Of a stretch of DNA of 11,515 nucleotides, positions 7,487 through 11,515 are shown in pieces. Under the pieces are notes generated by a model. It did no database searches. It saw only the letters and a list, made by a program, of their open reading frames with translations, and had not been told where the DNA came from. Positions within the stretch are counted from its first letter, which is position 1. Each line of letters begins with the position of its first letter. The stretch is from Tritrichomonas foetus (Eukaryota > Parabasalia > Tritrichomonadida > Tritrichomonadidae). The stretch spans positions 1 through 11,515 of the forward strand of contig MLAK01000895.1 in the NCBI GenBank assembly GCA_001839685.1, written 5' to 3'. A program made the position numbers and the translations under genes.

Positions 7487-8260
7487 TTACATAGAGAGGT
7501 GCAGCTTACGCAATTCATAGCATGAAGGCTGTGCCACCCCAGATTCCATTTTTTCTTTTTCGCATTTCTTTTGCAGCATTTCTACGAAAATGTCATCAGC
7601 AAATGCGCAGAGTTGCTCTCGAAGTCTTTGCCAGTCCCCTTGTGGCGATTCATATATGTGGTCCTTTTCCCAGGTCTTCGGTACATAAAATTGTTTCCCG
7701 AGAATTTTCGATCGATATTCTGAATGCTCAAAATATGAATCCTCTGGAAAATCAAAAACCAGGACTTTTGAGACTGTTGCCTTTGTAATTGAATTCGAAA
7801 ATGGCTGGGTATTTGAAACGAAAGTGAATATTAACAAAAGAATAAAAATTCCAATTAAAGGAAATATTATATTTTTTTGTTTTTGAGCCTTTTTCTTCTG
7901 TTTCTCTTTTTCGATCTTTTGCTGCTCTTTTTCTGCGAAATAAAATTGGCGAATTTGGTCTGCTATATAGTCTGGCTTCATGGAATTGATTGGCGCGGAT
8001 TTGATTCTCCTAACTGGAGGGGATGCTGGGAAAATTTTCTTATTATAATCGATTCTTTTGGTATCATCACTTAATATTTCTTTTATTTCGTTCAATTTGG
8101 CAAAAGATTCGGTCGCTCTTGGATGTTTATTTTTATCTGGATGAAATTGTTTGGCGAGTTTACGATATGATTCTTGTATTTGTTTCTGTGTGATGTTTTT
8201 GTGGTCCAAATTCATGGCCACGTAGTAGTTTGGTGCATTTAAAAACCTATCAATATCCAT
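7487..8260 (-). CDS. J-domain membrane co-chaperone, DNAJB12/DNAJB14-like
   Basis: A 257-residue type of Hsp40 predicted to sit in the ER membrane with its J domain in the cytosol, stimulating Hsp70 in quality control or ER-associated degradation. Residues 10-76 are a J domain with HPD at 40-42 and the typical SYRKLAKQFHPDKN stretch. A basic, charged helix (108-129, rich in Glu, Lys and Gln) leads into one hydrophobic membrane segment (131-148). The C-terminal 105 residues show the pattern of the DUF1977 domain of DNAJB12/14: FYVP (191-194), a helix ending LQKKCEKEK (229-237), then QPSCYELRKL (244-253), close to the PSC motif near the C-terminus of the animal proteins. Cys218, Cys233 and Cys247 lie on the lumenal side. 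The ATG at 8260 is the first in frame. The family assignment rests on motif memory; the J domain and membrane segment are directly visible. Confidence 0.88.
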   Translation of the reverse strand: MDIDRFLNAPNYYVAMNLDHKNITQKQIQESYRKLAKQFHPDKNKHPRATESFAKLNEIKEILSDDTKRIDYNKKIFPASPPVRRIKSAPINSMKPDYIADQIRQFYFAEKEQQKIEKEKQKKKAQKQKNIIFPLIGIFILLLIFTFVSNTQPFSNSITKATVSKVLVFDFPEDSYFEHSEYRSKILGKQFYVPKTWEKDHIYESPQGDWQRLREQLCAFADDIFVEMLQKKCEKEKMESGVAQPSCYELRKLHLSM

Positions 8261-8261
8261 T

Positions 8262-8266
8262 TATGA
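8262..8266 (-). promoter_or_regulatory. Initiator-like TCATA of the J-protein gene
   Basis: On the minus strand TCATA fits TCA+1Y(T/A). The +1 A at 8264 would leave a leader of only 4 nt before the ATG at 8260, at the very short end for trichomonads. The match could be chance in AT-rich DNA. Confidence 0.35.
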
Positions 8267-8462
8267 TCAACGATCATTTTTCATTTAATTTTAAATCTCC
8301 TTCATGCTTTTGTGAAAATATTTGGTCATATGAATTGTGTATTTATCTGACCGACTAAAAAATATTTTGGACCATAAACGAAAAAGAATTTACATAATTA
8401 AATTGGTATAAAAGAATTTGTTGATCTATTATCGTTTATAAAAACATTTATTTATACATAGT

Positions 8463-8466
8463 TTTA
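8463..8466 (-). terminator. UAAA overlapping the MADBUB stop codon
   Basis: The minus-strand gene ends TTC TAA AAC, so the stop codon is the first three bases of UAAA, the usual trichomonad poly(A) signal arrangement. Confidence 0.5.
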
Positions 8467-10242
8467 GAATTCATCATTAGCTTTGAGTAATTCAGAAATA
8501 ATTCTGGCTATCTTTGTCCGCAATACTAATGCGTTAGACTCGAGTTCTTTTAGAATCAATGCTTGTAATGGATTCAAGGAATCATTCGATGTTAATGTAT
8601 TATATGCCAAATTCCAAATTTTATCATTCCATCTCCTCGGACATGCTAATTTATTTCCAGAAAATGGCTGGTCTAAAGCAATATTAATAAATAAATTATA
8701 AATTGCTTCTCGATCACATTTTGATTTTCCTGGCGTTATTTTATCACATCTAATTAATGCTAAACCTGTTTCATACCATGATTTTTCATTCATACTAAAA
8801 GTTTTGGCTAATTCTGTTGAAGATACTCTCAGCATTAATGATTTTTCATCAATATTTCCATGATAGCATTCTTTATCTTCTAAATCTTGTATAATTAAAA
8901 TCATCTGTAATAAATAGAAAAGTGCAACAAATTGATCTTGTTTCTTTCCATGAAACATATTTAAAACCTTTTCTAAATTTCCATTATTATAAAAGTGTGT
9001 AATATAAAAATCAGGTGATTGATCAATCGACAATGCAAATAATTCTTCATGCTGAGGAATAAAATTCAATGGAATTGTGAAAGGTTTGAGAACATAACTA
9101 TCTTTGGAACCTTTTGCTAAATATGAATGTTCACCAATTTGTTTCTCAATTACGGCAATATCATTATCAAGTATAATTGTTTCATTAGGAAGAAGAGTAC
9201 GTTTAGGAATAGGTGTTGGTGCCCTTCTTCGATCTGGTGATTGTGGAAGAACATTTTGGGCAAAAGAAATTGATTTCGAATTATTTCTTGGTGATGCAAC
9301 CAAACTTGATTCATGTTTCTTTAGAATTGATCGTGGTTGTTGGATTTCATTAAATGAAAATGATTCTTCCATTGGTTTGAGTCTTTGTGATGTAGAAATT
9401 GGTTGTAAAGGCTTTCTCTTTTTCTTAGGTAAAACTAATTCTTCTGTTGGTTGTTCTTCTGTGGCTTGTTCATCTTGATCAATATAAGAAATTGCATCAG
9501 GATTTTCAAAGACTTTTCTGTTGGCAATGAAATCAATGCCCAAAAATAACAATCTTTGCTCTTCAAATGAGCACTCCATTTCATCTGGCCCAATTAACAA
9601 ATTTGGGGAATACCCAGAAATGTAATGTTCTTGCTTACTTGTATTATTGCTCATATTAATTGATACAGCTGAATTTTGGGTAGGTGTATATCCTATTGAT
9701 TTAAGAAAATCAATCTGTGGAGCACATGGAATATTACTATCATATGTTTGTGAAATGACTGTTCCATTTGAAAATGTATATTTTACATCATCGAGAACGC
9801 CAAGTTCCAGTGAATCTGTTAATTGAAGCCTTTTAGTCATTCTTTTCTTAAAGTCTGAAAATTTCAAATCCAAAAATGCAGATGGCTCAGCCTGCTTCAG
9901 TTTTGCCGCTTCAAAGATTCGTAATGCAGAAACGTAACTTTTTTCTTTTTCATATGCAAGTGCAATCAAAGCAAACCATAACGTATGGGTGCTTCCAATT
10001 CCGATTGAGATACATTCGGTGAGAAAACCGAGACTTTTTGAATTGGCTAACTTGGAAGCAAATTTTGCAAGTGAACAAATGATTTCGCTATCATTTGCAA
10101 GACTAGGAGTTGTATCAAACATTGATATTAATCGAGATTGAACTTCATTCCATTCTGATGGAACACAGCCACGTTTTGGCTGTAATTTGTCGATTAGCGG
10201 TATTATTTGATTGACCAGTTCTTCGATTTCTCGGCTTGTCAT
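8464..10242 (-). CDS. MADBUB (Mad3/BUB1/BUBR1)-like spindle checkpoint protein with a pseudokinase domain
   Basis: A 592-residue protein. Residues 5-140 match the Mad3/BUB1 homology region (TPR): LANDSEI, GIGSTHTLWFALIALAYEKE, then YVSALRIFEAAKLKQAEP and FSDFKKRM, the typical repeat ending. EMECSFEEQR (221-230) looks like the GLEBS motif that binds Bub3. A basic nuclear-import-like PKKKRK is at 272-277. The linker has proline-directed sites (S317, S335 in SPDRRR, T343); S335 and T503 (TPGK) fit the CDK consensus. Residues 355-585 resemble a BUB1-type kinase fold that has lost catalysis: Lys386 may be the VAIK lysine, but HGD-I-KPDN is HGN-I-DEKS (461-468) and the DFG position reads RCD (498-500). 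It probably acts as a kinetochore scaffold recruiting Bub3 and delaying anaphase. No KEN box occurs anywhere. The ATG is the first after an upstream in-frame TAA and has an initiator 11 nt away. Confidence 0.85.
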   Translation of the reverse strand: MTSREIEELVNQIIPLIDKLQPKRGCVPSEWNEVQSRLISMFDTTPSLANDSEIICSLAKFASKLANSKSLGFLTECISIGIGSTHTLWFALIALAYEKEKSYVSALRIFEAAKLKQAEPSAFLDLKFSDFKKRMTKRLQLTDSLELGVLDDVKYTFSNGTVISQTYDSNIPCAPQIDFLKSIGYTPTQNSAVSINMSNNTSKQEHYISGYSPNLLIGPDEMECSFEEQRLLFLGIDFIANRKVFENPDAISYIDQDEQATEEQPTEELVLPKKKRKPLQPISTSQRLKPMEESFSFNEIQQPRSILKKHESSLVASPRNNSKSISFAQNVLPQSPDRRRAPTPIPKRTLLPNETIILDNDIAVIEKQIGEHSYLAKGSKDSYVLKPFTIPLNFIPQHEELFALSIDQSPDFYITHFYNNGNLEKVLNMFHGKKQDQFVALFYLLQMILIIQDLEDKECYHGNIDEKSLMLRVSSTELAKTFSMNEKSWYETGLALIRCDKITPGKSKCDREAIYNLFINIALDQPFSGNKLACPRRWNDKIWNLAYNTLTSNDSLNPLQALILKELESNALVLRTKIARIISELLKANDEF

Positions 10243-10250
10243 GCGTAATA

Positions 10251-10255
10251 AATGA
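10251..10255 (-). promoter_or_regulatory. Initiator-like TCATT of the MADBUB gene
   Basis: On the minus strand TCATT fits TCA+1Y(T/A) with the +1 A at 10253, 11 nt before the ATG at 10242, inside the usual 5-20 nt range. Confidence 0.6.
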
Positions 10256-10434
10256 TGATAATTATTGAGATCGATTACGTTTAATAATTATAAAATTCAC
10301 CTTTTATTTGATAATTTCTCCTTGCTATTCAAAAAGTTTGCTCAAAAAGAAATAAACTATAGAATATGTTCTCTTGGAAATTTGAATCTATCCCATTCAA
10401 ATAAAGACGTTTAAAGGCTTAGAAAAAGCTTGTA

Positions 10435-10460
10435 GTCTCATTAACGGTCGATAATGAGAC
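10435..10460. promoter_or_regulatory. 9-bp inverted repeat in the divergent promoter
   Basis: GTCTCATTA (10435-10443) and TAATGAGAC (10452-10460) are perfect inverted copies separated by 8 nt. It lies about 180-195 bp from both start codons. The left arm end and spacer read TAACGG, which fits the animal Myb consensus YAAC(G/T)G; trichomonad Myb factors bind related sites. It is a candidate shared regulatory site. Chance is possible but a 9-bp perfect dyad in 378 bp is uncommon. Confidence 0.45.
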
Positions 10461-10604
10461 AGTTTACTATATCTTCACAAAAGCTCTATTTTTTCTCAAT
10501 TTTGGTTTCCTTATCTTATTTTCATACAAAAAAAATTGATGAGATCAGAAATCTGGGAACAATTGTGAGAAAATAATTCGAAATTTGAGAAAAAGTATCA
10601 CCAA

Positions 10605-10609
10605 TCATT
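10605..10609 (+). promoter_or_regulatory. Initiator-like TCATT of the SAS-6-like gene
   Basis: TCATT fits TCA+1Y(T/A). The +1 A at 10607 is 14 nt before the ATG at 10621. This argues that translation starts at 10621 and not at the upstream in-frame TTG at 10585. Confidence 0.65.
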
Positions 10610-10620
10610 CATCAGAGAAA

Positions 10621-11307
10621 ATGAGCGATCACCAATCTGTAGCAAGCGACATCAATGACGGCTATGTTCCAATATACGTTACAAAATTGGTCCTCAAGCT
10701 CCGTAAAGAAGGCGAAGAAGCCGAAGAAGCCGAAAAAATTCCAAAAGAAACAGTTTTCAAGATATTCGTCAGACAAGACAACGACGTTCTCGAATCCGTT
10801 CGCTTCCAAATTTCCGACGATAAACGCCTCAACTTTTTGTATGAAGCCGATTATGATCTCGATTCATTCCAATCAATCAAAGAAGAGCAAGAACTCGAAA
10901 TTGAATTCGACGACTTCCCCAATGTCATTCGCCAACTCATTTCAACAATTATCAAGCAGGGAACTGACGAGTTAAATGAAGGCGATTACAAAGCCTCATT
11001 TAAAGATCGCCTCGAAGACGAAGAAAACGAAGACAGCGAAAATCAAGAAGAGGAACAAGATGGAGAGTCTAAAACACGCTACTTGGTAATTTCCCAGCGA
11101 TTAGAATTTTGCAGTGTTGCGATATTCACTCTCGTCTTCCACGAGTGCGATAATGCAAGAGTGGAGCACATTTCACAGTATCGGTACGATGAAATCTCTC
11201 AGAAATTGAAGGCTGTTGAAACAGAATATAAAGATATTTATAAGAGAATTCAGAGACAGGCACCAAAATTATTACAGGACTACAAACCATCAACAACTGA
11301 GGCTTAA
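10621..11307 (+). CDS. SAS-6 head-domain protein without a long coiled coil (SAS6L-like)
   Basis: A 228-residue protein. Residues 15-185 follow the SAS-6 N-terminal head: first strands (PIYVTKLVLKLRKE, 17-30), then the PISA-type block at 69-101 (RLNFLYEADYDLDSF, SIKEEQELEIEFDDFP), the helix that follows (NVIRQLIST), and a last hairpin RYLVISQRLEFCSVAIFTLV (153-172) whose F163 aligns with the phenylalanine used for head-to-head contact in SAS-6. An acidic insertion (131-150) sits before this hairpin. A short charged helix (187-218) ends the protein. Canonical SAS-6 continues into a coiled coil of hundreds of residues; here it is absent, as in SAS6L proteins found in apicomplexans and kinetoplastids at the conoid or flagellar base. 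A role at basal bodies or flagella is therefore inferred. EEAEEAE at 32-38 is a small local repeat. ATG 10621 is chosen because the frame upstream has only a TTG and because of the initiator at 10605. Confidence 0.78.
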   Translation: MSDHQSVASDINDGYVPIYVTKLVLKLRKEGEEAEEAEKIPKETVFKIFVRQDNDVLESVRFQISDDKRLNFLYEADYDLDSFQSIKEEQELEIEFDDFPNVIRQLISTIIKQGTDELNEGDYKASFKDRLEDEENEDSENQEEEQDGESKTRYLVISQRLEFCSVAIFTLVFHECDNARVEHISQYRYDEISQKLKAVETEYKDIYKRIQRQAPKLLQDYKPSTTEA

Positions 11308-11308
11308 A
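11305..11308 (+). terminator. UAAA overlapping the SAS-6-like stop codon
   Basis: The gene ends GCT TAA AAA, so the stop is part of UAAA, the trichomonad poly(A) signal. A T-rich tract follows at about 11333-11366. Confidence 0.5.
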
Positions 11309-11421
11309 AATGACACACTAATTGTTTCTTTCTGATTCTTCTCTTTTTAAAACATTTTTTTTTCTTTTTTTCAAAGATGTTTTTTACCCCTGCAGTATTA
11401 TAACTTCACATTTCTCGCCTT

Positions 11422-11515
11422 TGAATTGATCGATTGATTAATAGATAGATGGATTGATCGAAAGATAGATGGATTGATTGATTTATAGATTTATAGATTG
11501 ATTGATTAATAGATT
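11422..11515 (+). repeat. Degenerate GATT/GATA/GATC microsatellite, continuing past the window
   Basis: The last ~94 nt are built almost wholly from GATT, GATA, GATC and GATG units with a few breaks. A 16-nt word AGATAGATGGATTGAT occurs at 11443-11458 and 11463-11478, giving a 20-bp higher-order period. It runs to the window edge, so its full length is unknown. No coding potential is seen. Confidence 0.85.

Larger units (their letters stand above)
10243..10620. promoter_or_regulatory. Divergent promoter region of the MADBUB and SAS-6-like genes
   Basis: 378 bp separate two start codons that point away from each other. Each gene has its own initiator at the edge (10251-10255 minus, 10605-10609 plus). 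Near the middle is a 9-bp perfect inverted repeat (10435-10460). The rest is AT-rich with no open frame of note. Confidence 0.6.

Noticed and set aside
9104..9478. 124-codon plus-strand frame opposite the MADBUB gene
   Set aside because: Antisense shadow of the MADBUB linker; no domain or initiator.
10585..10620. N-terminal extension of the SAS-6-like frame by 12 codons
   Set aside because: It would start at TTG and contains the initiator TCATT; ATG 10621 is the natural eukaryotic start.
10655..10975. 106-codon frame overlapping the SAS-6-like gene, rich in KKPKKPKK
   Set aside because: It is the shifted reading of the Glu/Ala repeat and acidic codons of the real gene; no independent support.
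1..11515. CRISPR arrays, bacterial promoters, operons, phage or viral genes
   Set aside because: Searched by eye and none seen; gene content and signals are eukaryotic and the tandem repeats lack unique spacers.

Overview
The window looks like nuclear DNA of a parabasalid protist (a trichomonad; Tritrichomonas or a close relative is my best guess, not proven). The DNA is AT-rich. There are five well-supported protein genes, all intronless. Four of the five have a sequence fitting the trichomonad initiator TCA+1Y(T/A) within about 35 nt of the ATG, and the fifth has one only 4 nt away. Several stop codons overlap or lie near UAAA, the trichomonad poly(A) signal. A TKL-type kinase fused to a long armadillo-like tail is typical of the expanded trichomonad kinome. 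The products are eukaryotic: CK1, a DNAJB12/14-like chaperone, a Mad3/BUB1 checkpoint protein and a SAS-6 head-domain protein.

Layout. Positions 1-1434 are mostly non-coding. They hold a possible truncated gene end (1-112), a 25-bp tandem repeat (312-399), a 54-bp near-palindrome (431-484) and a second copy of its right half (244-270). Position 1435-4770 (+) is the TKL-ARM kinase. Position 4771-5618 is intergenic and includes an ATG-less open stretch (5207-5410) that may be a gene relic. Three genes follow on the minus strand: CK1 kinase (5619-6719), J-domain membrane protein (7487-8260) and MADBUB-like checkpoint protein (8464-10242). A 378-bp divergent promoter region with a 9-bp inverted repeat separates the last of these from the SAS-6-like gene (10621-11307, +). 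The window ends inside a degenerate GATT/GATA/GATC microsatellite.

How the genes relate. Eukaryotic gene neighbours need not share a function, and most of these probably do not. The exception worth testing is the divergent pair: a spindle-checkpoint protein and a basal-body/centriole-type protein share one promoter region, so cell-cycle co-expression is possible. The most notable proteins are the MADBUB-like protein, whose kinase domain has lost its catalytic residues and which has no KEN box, and the SAS-6 head protein, which lacks the long coiled coil and so resembles SAS6L rather than canonical SAS-6.
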